Shown here: positions 1 to 10,943 of the stretch, one piece after another
How the letters are laid out: the number at the start of each line of letters is the position of its first letter
Position numbering within the stretch: the first letter of the stretch is position 1
Origin: Nepenthes gracilis
Lineage: Eukaryota; Streptophyta; Magnoliopsida; Caryophyllales; Nepenthaceae
Length of the DNA: 64,000 nt
NCBI GenBank assembly: GCA_033239525.1
Contig: BSYO01000014.1
Span: forward strand, 15,050,021 to 15,114,020
Reading direction: 5' to 3'
Notes under the pieces: generated by a model
The model's database searches: none
Told to the model about the DNA's origin: nothing
What the model saw: only the letters and a program-made list of their open reading frames with translations
Position numbers and translations under genes: made by a program

Positions 1-11
1 TCGTAAAGTCC

Positions 12-3000
12 ATGCATAATCCCGTTTTTGCCGCAGCAAAGCCGGCGGATAAAACGGACGAGCAGTGGACGTTCAAGCACAAGCAAGTGTGCGGCTATAT
101 CTGGCGCTTTGTGGGCGACAACGTAGACAACCACGTTCGGGTGAGAGTCCAATGCCAAGACACTTTGGGAGAATTTGGAAAAGCTCTTTGCCTCCAATCC
201 GGAAATAACAAAATTTTTCACTTGATGCGGGTGATGCAAGTGCGGTATGAGGGCCATCATCTGTCGCCGATCACCCGAATGAGTTTGAGTGCGTGGAGAC
301 AAAGTGAATGGCGTGAGGATCATGTTCGAGGATGAGGTCCTCGGACTATGGTTGCTAGCAACCCTCCGGACTCATGGGAGGTTATGAGGATCACCATTGC
401 CAATCTGACTCCAAATGGCGTGGTGACTTTAGAGATGGCCAAAGGAGTTTGTCTTTGAACGAAGAAATGCGACGGTGTTCTCAAGGCACGTCCACCTCTC
501 AAGACTCAAGTCCTTGTTACCGAACGAATGGGGAAGGAGCCGAGGACGTGGCCCAAAGTCTGAAGACAAAGGGCGGAGTAAGTCACGTTCCCGATATCAA
601 GACATGGAGTGCCACCATTGTGGCAAGAAATGCCACATCAAGAAGTTTTGTTATAAGTGGAAGCGTGAAAACGCTACCAAGCAAAGGGGCGAGAAGAGAC
701 ATGGCGAGGAAGAGTCCTCGGTCTCTGTTGTGACAGGAGAAGATCTCCTTTTGGCCCACGAGTCTGAGGACTTAGTGGCTGTGGCTGAGCAATCCTCGGA
801 TTGGGTAGTGGATTCTGGCACTTCAATCCACGTTACCTCCAGGAGAGAACTGTTCTCCACTTACACTCCGTGCGCCCCAGGAGTATTGAGAATGGGCAAC
901 AAGGAGACGTCCAAGTTCATTGGACGTGGTGACATCACCTTGCTAATGAGCACTGGAGCCCGATTGATTTTGAAGGACGTCCGACACGTCCGTGATATTC
1001 GTATGAATATCATTTCAGCGGGACAACTTGATGATGAAGGCTACTGCAGCGTCTTCTGTGACGGCAGTTTCAAGTTTAAAAGGGGCTCCATGGTGGTTGC
1101 CCGATGAGTAAAGGCTTCAGGCTTTTACGTAGTGAAAGCCCAGGCCGAGGTAGCAGAGGTGAATGCTACATGGTGTGTGGAGTCCTCGGACCTGTGGCAT
1201 AAAAGACTCGGACACATGAGTGAGCGTGGCATGAGTCATCTAGCGAAGAAGGGTCTCATTCCGGAGATGGATGGAGACATGCCGAGGACTTGCCCTCACT
1301 GCATGGCGGGGAAGCAACGAAGAGTCTCCTTTTCAGGAGATGTATCTTCCAAGAGGTCCGAGGTTTTGGAGCTCATCCACACTGATGTGTGTGGTCCCAT
1401 CCCGGAGAAGTCATTTGGGGGAGCACAATATTTTGTCTCCTTTATTGACGATTGCCCAAGGAAGCTGTGGGTGTTCCCTTTGAAGACCAAAGATCAGGTT
1501 GTGGGAACCTTTGAGCAGTTCCATGTCCTCGTCGAACGGGAGACCGGGAGGAGGCTAAAGGCCGTTCGGAGCGATAACGGCGGAGAATATATTGGAACGT
1601 TTGATGCCTACTGTAGAGCTCACAGCATCAGACATCAGAAAACTCCACCTAAGACGCCACAGTTGAATGGCGTGGCCGAGAGGATGAATCGCACCTTGAT
1701 AGAAAGGGTCAGGTGCATGTTGTCCGAGGCCAGGCTTCCGGGATCCTTTTGGGCCGAGGCCTTGAGGACGGCCGCCCACGTGATCAACCGTCGCCGCCTG
1801 TAAGCCTCTGGATGGGGAAGTTCAGAGCTTGATTTGGACCGGAAAGGAACCAGTGCTCTGGCCCGTCTTCGGACTCTCGCAGTTGCAAAGCCTTTGTTCC
1901 GAGAGATGAAAGGACCAAGCGGGAGCCAAAGACAATGCAATGTGTTTTTCCAGGCTATGGCGAGGATGAATTTGGGTATAGGTTCTATGACCCAAAGGAA
2001 AAGAAGCCAGTGCGGTCCGCGACGTGGTCTTCGTTGAGGACGAGACCATCGAGGACATTGGGAAGGAGCAGTCTCCTCCCACTACTTCCGAGACGGACAG
2101 AGTTGACACTGATGTTGTCCGTCCAGTGCCTCCTGAGTCCGATGTCGGCGGTTCAGGTGTGGCAGCCAACCAGGATGAGGCGGCTCTTACGTCTTAGGAC
2201 CTGGTTGAAGATTTGGCACCTCCTTAGGCCGAGGTGGCCCCAGCAAGACGGTCGTCCAGAGTGAGGCGTCCGTCCGTCCTCCTTCCAGCAAGTCAGTTTG
2301 TCCTCCTCACTGATGCTGGAGAACCAGAGAATTTTGATGAGGCCATGATTAGCGCTTAGAAGGATGAATGGTTTGAAGCCATGAAGGAAGAGATGGTTTC
2401 TCTTCATAAAAGCCATACCTTTGAGCTCGCTAAATTGCCCAAGGGGAAGAAGGCTCTGAAGAACAAATGGGTCTTCCGCCTGAAGGCGACCGAGGACACA
2501 AGTTAGCCAAGACACAAGGCACGACTTGTGGTGAAGGGCTTTGGTCAACGAAAGGGTGTTGACTTTGATGAAATCTTCGCACCCATTGTGAAGATGTCCT
2601 CGGTCCGTGTAGTGCTCGGACTGACAGTAGCCTTGGACTTGGAGATTGAGCAATTAGACGTTCGGACAGCTTTTCTCCATGGAGATCTAGAGGAAGAGAT
2701 CTACATGGAGCAACCAGATGGCTTTGAGGTCAAAGGGAAGGAAAGACTTGTACATCGTTTGAAGAGGAGCTCAGATGGTCAAACAAGCTCCGAGGCGATG
2801 GTATCGGAAGTTTGAGTCTGTTATGGTGGACAAGGGTACCATAAGACTTCTTAGGACCACTTTGTGTCTTTGTTCGAAGTTCTCGGAAAACGACTTTGTC
2901 ATCCTTCTCCTTTATGTGGATGACATCTTTGGTGGTCGACAGAATAGTACTCGGATCATGGAGTCAAGAAGCAACCGGGCGATCTTTCGCCATGAAAGAC

Positions 3001-3881
3001 CTCGGACCGCGAAAGCAGTTGGGGGATCGAATTTCGCGACCGAGAGGCAAGAAGCTTTGGTTTGTCCCGGGAAGGCTATGTTGAAAAGGTGCTTCAAAGA
3101 TTGACATGGAATGGTCCAAGCCTGTCGGTATCCCATTGGCCAACCATTTGGTGAGTAGCAGCGGTGTCCGTCCTCGGACACCGAGAAGGCGCGCATGAGT
3201 AAGATTTCTTACTCCTCGGCCGTTGGCGGCACTGATGTACGCTGCCGTGTACGCTGGGCCGGACATTGCTCGTCGCGGTTGGCCTTGTGAGTAGATTCTC
3301 TCAAACAGGTATGGAGCATTGTTCATGCGGTGAAGTGGATTTTCAAATATCTACGCGGGACATCCAAGACGGGTTCATAGTTGAAAAGGGGAGCCTCGGT
3401 GCGATTGCGTATACCTGACGCAGATATGGCCGGGGACGTTGATTCTCGGAAATCAACGTCCGGATACTTGGTGAAATTTGCGGGAGGGGCGGTCTCCTGG
3501 CAGTCCAAGTTGCAAAAGTGCGTCGCTCTCTCAACTACATAAGTAGAGTTTATTGTCGTGACCGAGGCCTGTAAGGAAATGCTTTGGATGAAGAGATTTG
3601 TCCAAGAATTGGGTCTAAGGCAGGAGACGTACGAGATCCTTTGTAATAGTCAAAGTGCCATTCACTTATGTAAAAACTCCTCATTCCATTCTCGGTCAAA
3701 ACACCTTGACGTGCGATATCATTGGGTGAGAAATGTTTTTGATAATGGGCAGCTATCAATTGGAAAGGTCCGCTCGGACGATAATGGGTCAGATATGTTG
3801 ACAAAGGTTTTGCCTAAGGGAAAGCTGGAAGCTTGTTGTGACATTGTCGGTCTGACTAACTTTACTCCCACTCGGTCGTGA
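12..3881 (+). pseudogene. copia gag-pol polyprotein, multiply disrupted
   Basis: Domains in order: gag helical region (12-470, several frames); CCHC knuckle CHHCGKKCHIKKFC at about 609-650; aspartic protease with DSG in WVVDSGTS at about 804-830; GAG-pre-integrase LWHKRLGHMSERG at about 1192-1230; integrase core with HTDVCGP, a DNGGEY motif (about 1573-1590) and PQLNGVAERMNRT (about 1660-1695); reverse transcriptase ARLVVKGFGQRKGVDFDEIF (from about 2521) and YVDDI (about 2914); RNase H EACKEMLWMKRF (from about 3564) to the end at 3881. Breaks include TGA at about 1105, TAA after 1800, TAG codons near 2357 and 2503, and several frameshifts. Many stops look like CAG, CGA or TGG changed by one transition. 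No intact reading frame remains. Confidence 0.9.
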
Positions 3882-3890
3882 GGGGAAGTT

Positions 3891-4585
3891 TGTTGGGGTC
3901 ACTCCCGTGTGGCAGTAGTCCGCGGACTCCGTTGGAAGAATGGACGAGGACTTTGTTGAAGCGTCATGTCCGAGAGGACTTGGACGAGGGCTCCTAATGT
4001 GTAGGCGTTAACTCTATTCACGTATGCCTGCTGCGGCCGTTTCTGCAGGTGGGTTGGTCACCTACCCTGCTTGGAAGTTGTGGCGCAACAACTTTCCAGT
4101 GTCGTGCCATATCCTAAGCACGCCAGAGCGTGCGCCGCCATGGCAGCTTAGGGCGTAGGGTTCCAGAACCTACGGCCCGGTGAGGGTGGCTGGCTGTCCA
4201 CCCTGCCTTTGTGTATATATATAGAGCTTGTGCCCTTGCTTGTATATGTGAGAGTTGAGACATTTTGTAGGAAGAGCTTTTGAGATAGAGCTATGGGCAA
4301 GTTTTGTAAAGATAGAGTGAGAAACACTTTAGTGAGAGAAGTTGCACACTTGAAGATTGTTTTCTTTCGTTTGAGCTTCAGAAGCTAACACAGAAACAAT
4401 CCTTTTATAAAAGATTCTTTCGTGGTTTTTTCCTTGTTGAAAGAAGGGTTTTCCACGTTAAATTTGTGTGTTCTCTTTCGTTCTCTATTTCTACTTTTGT
4501 ATCCGTCCGAGAGCTCTGCTCTGTGTAGCTGTCCGAGGATCTTGTCCGCTCGGTTACCATTGTCTTCCGCGTTTTTGCGCCAACA
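3891..4585 (+). repeat. 3' LTR of the left copia element
   Basis: The repeat begins TGTTGG directly after the purine tract and ends CCAACA, a perfect 6-bp terminal inverted repeat. Its start resembles both LTR starts of the second copia element (15943 and 20753), including a shared GGTCACTCCCGTGTGG stretch with the latter. A TATA-like run (TATATATATA) lies at about 4212-4223. The length of 695 bp is normal for Tork-like elements. Confidence 0.85.
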
Positions 4586-4590
4586 CAGAG

Positions 4591-5575
4591 GAAGCCCTAC
4601 CAACTAGGGTATGCCCTGAGTTCTAGAGAAGAAGACCCCCACCTGAAAAAAAGGTCAAATTCCATAGCCTGAGTTCTCATCCCAAAAGCTACTTGAGCTT
4701 GCCACATTTGATGATCGATTTAACCATTGATAAAAAAAAGATATATTGATTATATTTTATCTCTTCAACAAGTTCAGTGACAGCAATAACAACATTTTCT
4801 TAGAAGATTGGAAGTTGATTCTATTCTTAATGTCCTAGATGTCTGATCTCCAACGAACTTAGCTAACACGGACTATATGATAGCATTCACATTTTTCGAT
4901 TCAGCAGCTCGATCAAAATTCAGAGAACAATTGTTGAGCTGCGAGTAACAGCTAAACATGTTCCAAATGTCCGAGTTCAGAATTTCCAGCAAGGTGACTA
5001 CCAGTCGGGACCCAAGCTTTGAATTTGGGCTTTAATCTTACTCACGTAGTGTAATGAATGTTGGAATTAGTTCACATGATATATATTTGTTAATTTATTA
5101 AAATGATTAAATATTACGATTTCGATATACTTTGTTACAGAATTATTTTTTTAATAATTTTGATTTTTAATTGAAAATAAACATTTATATAATTAAGGAA
5201 TCAATTCACTTTCATCCAACAAATGGTAGAATGACCCATCATGTGTTTATTCAATGGGCAGTTTTTCTGGATTTTGTAGTTTTCAAGAAGGGAGTTTTAA
5301 CTTCCCCATCAAATCTGTTTTTTTGCCAGTCTAAGAAAAAACTGCTACAAGCCATATTCATCTGTATAAAATTCTGTCACTGTAAAAGGAATATAAAAGT
5401 GATTGGAAAGAAGTTATTTTCAAGTTATTCTAAAATGAATACTAAGTATGAGTTCATATATGTTACAAATATTTAATTCTACCTTTTAAATTATAAAATG
5501 ACATAATAATTCAACGATTCGGGAAATGCTTTAATTTCATAAAGCTTTATATTGACTCCTTTTTTCTCCCATTAG
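4591..5575 (+). other. Non-coding sequence, probably the last intron of the peroxiredoxin-like gene
   Basis: AT-rich sequence between the copia LTR and the exon at 5576. It ends in a polypyrimidine tract and ATTAG, a good 3' splice site. A 101-codon frame (5171-5476) is low-complexity and is not a convincing gene. Calling it an intron is inferred from the exon only. Confidence 0.5.
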
Positions 5576-5722
5576 GGAGGGATGTTTGTCTTCAGAGGGA
5601 AGCAGCTGCTATATGCCTGGAAAGACGAAGGCTCGGGTGACCATGCCCCTTTAGACGTCATCTTCGATGCCCTGCAAAGTTCCAGCTGCTTGAGCTCAAA
5701 CACTAATGAAAAACCTGTCTGA
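5576..5722 (+). CDS. Last exon of a thioredoxin-like / peroxiredoxin-like 2 (AhpC/TSA) family protein, partial
   Basis: A polypyrimidine tract and AG (5574-5575) are followed by 48 codons and TGA (5720-5722). The translation includes GGMFVFRGKQLLYAWKDE and GDHAPLDVIFDAL. This resembles the C-terminal end of plant thioredoxin-fold AhpC/TSA proteins of the AAED1/PRXL2 type, where a GG-hydrophobic strand is followed by a DHAPL segment. Such proteins are often plastid-targeted and thought to have redox roles. The active-site cysteine region and transit peptide would lie on upstream exons outside the window. The exon starts in phase 0 if the upstream exon ends on a full codon. The family assignment rests on a short stretch recognised from memory and needs a protein search; the exon itself is well supported by splice site, composition and GC contrast with its surroundings. 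Confidence 0.6.
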   Translation, partial: GGMFVFRGKQLLYAWKDEGSGDHAPLDVIFDALQSSSCLSSNTNEKPV

Positions 5723-7834
5723 AATCCGGTATGCGCCAGCATGAGCTCCTATAATATTTAGGCATGGTCGCGATGCCACGAGCATGAGATTTACACAATT
5801 CCCCCTTGATCTTTACAGAAGCAAATGCTTAAGTTATAAGAACCTATGTAGGTAAGGTTGTGTTTGTGGCATCTTCTTCGGCAAAGTGATGTTTTAATGT
5901 TTTAGACAAGATTCATCCTTGCTTAAACAATCTAAAATAAGCATGTTTATTTTGAGTGTATGACTTTTGATGCAATATGTAATGGAAATGTGGATGCGGT
6001 GGAAATATTTGGTTTCTTTTATGCCTTACCTGGTTTATATATATTACAATGAAACAATTGAGTGTTACCATGGGACAAAATATCAATATCAGATCCGTTG
6101 ATACGACTAAAAACTCACAATTTTTTAGTATATTGATAATATATTATACGATATTTTTCTATACTAAGACAGAATCATAGTATATCGGAGTTATAATACA
6201 TGGGACAACACTTCCCCTAAGCATCTTCAACATCCTGAACAAGCAAAAAACCCTTTGCCACTCGAAACTCTTTTTGCTTCTTTTAAAGGTGTGGTATAAT
6301 TATTGGCTAATTATCTTGTTTTATAATTATGTTTCCTTAGTAATATTGGCTGTTTCTTGTGAGAAAAATTATAATTAACTTTTAGTGTTATTTTTATCAT
6401 TCTTTACTTATTGGTATAATATTTTACATTTTATACTCTCTGCTGTTACTATAAGCATTGAGATGCAAAGAGTTTATGAAGGTGTTAATTTTATTGAATA
6501 AATTTAATTAAAACTCTTTAAACATGTAGAATATAATTAAAATAACTAGTCGTACAGATCTAATTAGTACAGACCTGATCACTCCAACCCTCTTGTGAGG
6601 AGATAATCTTTCTCTCAAAATTTTAAAACTATTTTGTTAAGACCATTAGAAGAGTTCACTTTATAATTATTCACCCTGCTCCTATCCTCCAAATACGAGT
6701 ATATGTTTTTATAGAAATTATGTAATGATAGATTGATATAAGAGAAATCCCTGATAAAATATTTAGTCATAATGTAATTCAATAGATAAATTATATAGTA
6801 TGTTTTAGAAATTAGTGATTAATCTATTCAGTAACTATTCCTATCAAATTTTATATAAGTTGGTTTTGACACAAGAACATAAGTTATTTTTTTGCATGCA
6901 ATATGTCTAATGGTAAAATATTGACACATAAATGATAAATTTTAATACAGAACCCATGAGAATTGTAGCATACCATGGCTATCAATATTAAGTGTGCTCT
7001 ATTAGCTTATTGTTGTACTTCTTGATATCCATTCTTTTGAGTTGAGTTAAGCTTGTGACAAACCCCCAAAAAAAAAAAAAAAAAAAAGAAGATATAACTA
7101 ACTGCACAAAGAAAACTATATTGTGGAAAATAATAATTTTGATATAAACTTGATGTCTACAGCCAATGAGATTTTAGTAGTTATTTGCAGTTGAATAATT
7201 GGAACTAGAAGGTTCTAGACCTATCCTTTTCTACCACATCTTTGCCTGTGAAATTTTACAATATATAATATTATTATCTTGTATAATTTAGCATTTTACA
7301 CATTAATTTTGTTTGCCTGACTCGATAACCAAATGAATCCCTTTTGATGTTTGATTTTAAAAAAATGAAGAGAAGACATATTTAAAAATATAGAATAAAA
7401 ATATACATATTAATCATAACACATCATTTTTTAACCTTAAAAGTAATAATTTTCTTTATGTTTTTCTTAACAACAAACAGAAGAGAAAGATCATCACTGG
7501 TTGGCATCCATTTCTTCAAGTCACCTCTGTATTGATTCTTCAACTATCGATCTATATGTTTGTTGAATTATCTGAATGAGTTGAGTTTTTTTGGTTGCAC
7601 TTTAAATTTTTTATTTAAATTTAAATAAATAAACATGAAATTACCAAAAAATCAAAAAAAAAAGTAAATAAACATGACAGACATCTGACCTGAAGGAGAT
7701 AAATTGCATTAAGAACTGAGGATAGCCGCTGCTACTGTTAAATCAGAGAGCAGAGGGCCACAGGTTGAATTGATTACGATTTCCTTTTCAGGTGAAAACC
7801 CAGACGTGAACTAATTAAGCTAGCTGGCTGCAGC
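5723..7834. other. AT-rich intergenic sequence, no gene seen
   Basis: The first 100-200 bases are probably the 3' UTR of the preceding gene. The rest is AT-rich with no long frame. A run of about 20 adenines sits near 7067-7087. No transposon ends were recognised. Confidence 0.6.
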
Positions 7835-8537
7835 GTCATGGGGCTCGCTCTGGCCGTCGTTTTCAAACATAATCTACAAAGTCAAAACTCCATTGACAGA
7901 CATGGGCTCCTGGTTTTATAGCTCATCCTGTGAAAGAGAAGACGAAGGGCAAACAGAAACGATGTATTTTCCTTAAAAGTTCTGGGCACCTCGAATCCAT
8001 CGTGTTTGCCAATTTGGGATTTACTGGATTATTATGTGAAAGAAACCTCCACCAACCCACCATTTTCAGACCTATTAATCAATTTATACTTTAAAAGAAT
8101 TTGCTCTCTGTTTTCTTTCCACTGTCTGTCAGAACAGGGAGTAGATGGCAGTGAAGTCATGGGGCTAGCTCTGGGGACGATGCAGTCGTTTTCTACTCTC
8201 TGTTTTTTTTCTTACCTTTCTTAGCTGTATCAACCGAAAAATACGAAAGAAATTGGATTCACCAGCTCCATTAACAAACATGGGCTGCCGGATTCTTGAC
8301 TTATCTTGTGAAAGAGATGACAGAAGGGCGCGCAGAAGTGTACTATTTTCCTTCAAGTTTTGGGCACCTCCAATCGATCTTGTTTGCCAATGGGGGAAAA
8401 TGTTTTTTGGGGGGAGTTTACTGGATTGTTACGTGAAAGAAACCTCCACCAACCCACCATTTTCAGACCTGTTAATCAATTCATTCTATAAAAGAATTTC
8501 GTCTGTGTTATCTTTCTCTCTCTGATTGAACAGAGAG
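7835..8537 (+). repeat. Imperfect tandem duplication of a promoter-like segment
   Basis: Copy A (7835-8140) and copy B (8156-8537) both begin with a TCATGGGGCT block. They share, in the same order, an ACATGGGCT block, a GTGAAAGAGA block, a TTTTGGGCACCTC-like block, a TTTACTGGATT block and a GTGAAAGAAACCTCCACCAA block. Copy B is longer by an insertion near its start and a G-rich insertion near 8390-8415. The most conserved part is the distal 90 bases, which contain the CCACCAACCCACC box and a TATA-like sequence. No ORF spans either copy. Confidence 0.75.
8441..8493 (+). promoter_or_regulatory. Promoter-like module: AC-rich MYB-type box plus TATA box (copy B)
   Basis: CCTCCACCAACCCACC (about 8443-8458) resembles the AC elements (ACCAACC type) bound by MYB factors in phenylpropanoid promoters. 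TATAAAA follows at 8487-8493. Copy A has the same AC box (about 8047-8062) but a weaker TATA (ACTTTAAAAG). No coding sequence was recognised just downstream, so this may be a relic or a promoter fragment moved by rearrangement. Confidence 0.35.
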
Positions 8538-10252
8538 ACAAAGGAGGATTCTCCTAAGAAGCAGGAATATTGACATTCTCATGACATACATCTACATGGA
8601 TGCTCTTCTTATCTGTAGGCTGATGCAGCATTTACCTATTTTAAATATATTCACTTTTTAATAAGATTGAACCTATATTTTTATTCTATATTATTTATTT
8701 TTAAATAAATAATTATTATTTAATTATTTTTTAAAAAATAAAAATTATATTTTTATGTATTATTGTTCTATTTTTAGCATATCTATTTGTAAAAATAAAA
8801 ATCTTACTTTTATATTATTACCAATAAAATTATTATTTTATAGTGTAGTGACTCCATTGATAAAAATAATAGTTCACAACAAATAAATATTTAAAAAAAT
8901 AATAAATAAAAAAGCCATATTTTTCTTATTATTTTTTATTTATCATATTAAAGAAATATCTACTCCTAACTTAATTATCCATATTACTGACCCCATCTCT
9001 TCTACCTAACTTTCCCCTTCTCCCTGATCCCCACGAGCAGGTTGGGGGTGGCCCTATTTTTAAAAAAATTAAAAATTATCTTTTATATTTTAATTATTTA
9101 TTTTAAAATAAATAATTATAATTTAATAATTAATTTTAATTAAATTTTTATATTTTAAAAAATAATTAAATTATAATTATTTATTTAAATATTAATAATT
9201 TATATTAAAAAAATAAATTCTATTTTTTTAAGAGATGAAATTTTTCTGATTTTCACAAGCAATCAAACCCTAAATCTCCTTCGCCACCAAATATTACCTT
9301 CACGGCTTGCGGGTCTTTTGATCGCTCTAAATATTATTTTTGATCATTGAAATTGGAGAAATGAGAAAATGTCACTAAATATTATTAATAAGCAGTGTTT
9401 AATTAGTATATATTTTTATTTTTTATTTAAATATGGGTAAAAAAATTATTAATATAAATTAGTTTTAATTATTTTAAATGACTAATAAAATATAAAAATA
9501 ATAATTTTAAATTCTATTTTTATTTTATTTTATTACTTAAAATAATTATTTTATTTTTATTTTATTCTATTTAAATAATTAAATATTTTGTAAGTACTAT
9601 ATTAATGGTATAGTGGCAAAACTTTACGTTCCGCAAATGGGTCTTTCGGCAAACAAGCCAGTAAAAACAATAACGGAGGAAATAATTATTTTTCAAAATA
9701 TTTATTCAATAGATTTAGCCTTGTTGTCAAATTTGAATTCATAATTATACTTGTCTATAAAAATAAATAAATAAATAAATTAGTTAGCGTGGATCAATCT
9801 ATAAATATTTTTATTTAAAACATAATAATAATATATCAAAAATTAAATTAAACAACTTTTAAATAAATAATATCTATATAAAAAATTATAAAATATAAAA
9901 AAAATATGATTTATTAACTTTTTAAAACTCAATATTTATCTAAAATTAAAAAAATATATTTTTGTTCCTAAGTGTCTCTCTCAAAAAAAAAAAATCAATC
10001 TTATTTTTTAAATATTTTTGCCTATGATATTTATATACTGTATTTTTAAAATTTTGAATCACACTTCACACAGCCCTGCTTTGTTTATTTTGTTTTTATT
10101 TATCTATTTATTTTTTTTATAAATTTAATAATACTAATAAATAAATAAATAAATATCAGATTATTTAAAAATATTTTTCTTATAATTAAAATTACACCCT
10201 AATCTCTTTTTTCCAGTGATTAATTATTTCCTGTTATCTTTCTAGAAAATAA
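8538..10252. other. Very AT-rich low-complexity sequence, no gene seen
   Basis: Almost entirely A and T runs with stops in every frame. It includes a strong inverted repeat (9106-9186) and a TAAA repeat near 9765-9780. A short mixed-composition island lies near 9240-9340. Confidence 0.6.
9106..9186. repeat. Perfect 22-bp inverted repeat (AT hairpin)
   Basis: Bases 9106-9127 are the exact reverse complement of 9165-9186, with a 37-base AT-rich spacer. It may be the core of a decayed MITE or a simple AT palindrome. No flanking duplication was identified. Confidence 0.6.
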
Positions 10253-10278
10253 AGAGAGAGAGAGAGAGAGAGAGAGAG
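10253..10278. repeat. GA dinucleotide microsatellite
   Basis: About 13 GA units in a row, followed by a purine-rich stretch of about 150 bases of more mixed composition. It could be an old leader-like region, but no ORF follows. Confidence 0.9.
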
Positions 10279-10584
10279 GGAAGAGGTCGCAAGGACCAAG
10301 GCATCTCGAGAAAGAAAGAGATCTACGGAGAGGATCTGAGCTGAGTATGACGTGACATTAGAATCGCCATTGAGACCGTGACATTTCGGAGGTTGAGAAA
10401 AAGAGAGAGCTTGCAGGCAGCCAGCCTGACGAGCCAGCTGAACGGGAAAAAAAATAAAATTAAAATTGAAAAAAAAAATCTGAGATTAAAAATAAAAACT
10501 TTTTTTTTTGAATTTTAATTTATTTTTGCTAATTAGATTATTTAATAGAAATAGTTAGTTTATGGAAAAATTTATTATTAAAAG

Positions 10585-10943
10585 CTGGCATTTGATTGAA
10601 GAAAGCAGAAATTATATATATTTTTATTTTTAAATGGATAAATATTTTTATTTAATTATTATTTAATTAAAAATAAATATTTTTAAAATAATATTTATTT
10701 TTATATATATATAAATAATTATTCTTATTTTTATTAAAAAATAATTATTATCACATATATGAGAATAACTATTTATATTTATTATTTTTTTTATTTTATT
10801 TCATATACTATTTTACAAATTAAATAATTAAATACTAATTTTTATATTATTTTATTTTAATAATTAAATATAAGAATAATAATTCTAACTCTATTCTCAT
10901 TCTTTTTATTCCAACATTATTTCATTCCAATAACCAAACGTAT
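10585..10943. mobile_element. MITE-like AT-rich element (candidate)
   Basis: The left end reads GCATTTGATTGAAGAAAG. The right end, read on the minus strand, is ACGTTTGGTTATTGGAATG, so the two ends are loosely inverted copies. The right ~90 bases on the minus strand align with 63708-63800 on the plus strand, including AATAGAGTTAGAA, which suggests a dispersed non-autonomous family. The superfamily is not determined and no clean target duplication was found. Confidence 0.35.

Larger units (their letters stand above)
1..4585 (+). mobile_element. Ty1/copia retrotransposon (Tork/Tnt1-like), 5' part outside the window, decayed
   Basis: Coding remains run in copia order: gag, zinc knuckle, protease, integrase, reverse transcriptase, RNase H. 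They end in a purine-rich tract (about 3879-3888) followed by a full 3' LTR. Integrase lying before reverse transcriptase is diagnostic of Ty1/copia. The 5' LTR and gag start are upstream of base 1, so the 5' target duplication cannot be checked; the 3' flank begins CAGAG (4586-4590). Stops and frameshifts occur in every domain, so this copy cannot encode its own proteins. It is close in sequence to the copia element at 15943-21240. The downstream exon at 5576 suggests insertion in an intron, which is inference. Confidence 0.93.

Noticed and set aside
5171..5476. 101-codon plus-strand frame before the peroxiredoxin-like exon
   Set aside because: Low-complexity, lysine- and isoleucine-rich translation of AT-rich DNA, probably intronic.
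7067..7087. Poly-A run considered as the tail of a non-LTR retroposon
   Set aside because: No LINE or SINE body or target duplication could be recognised next to it; similar runs at 24042 and 46888 also lack them.
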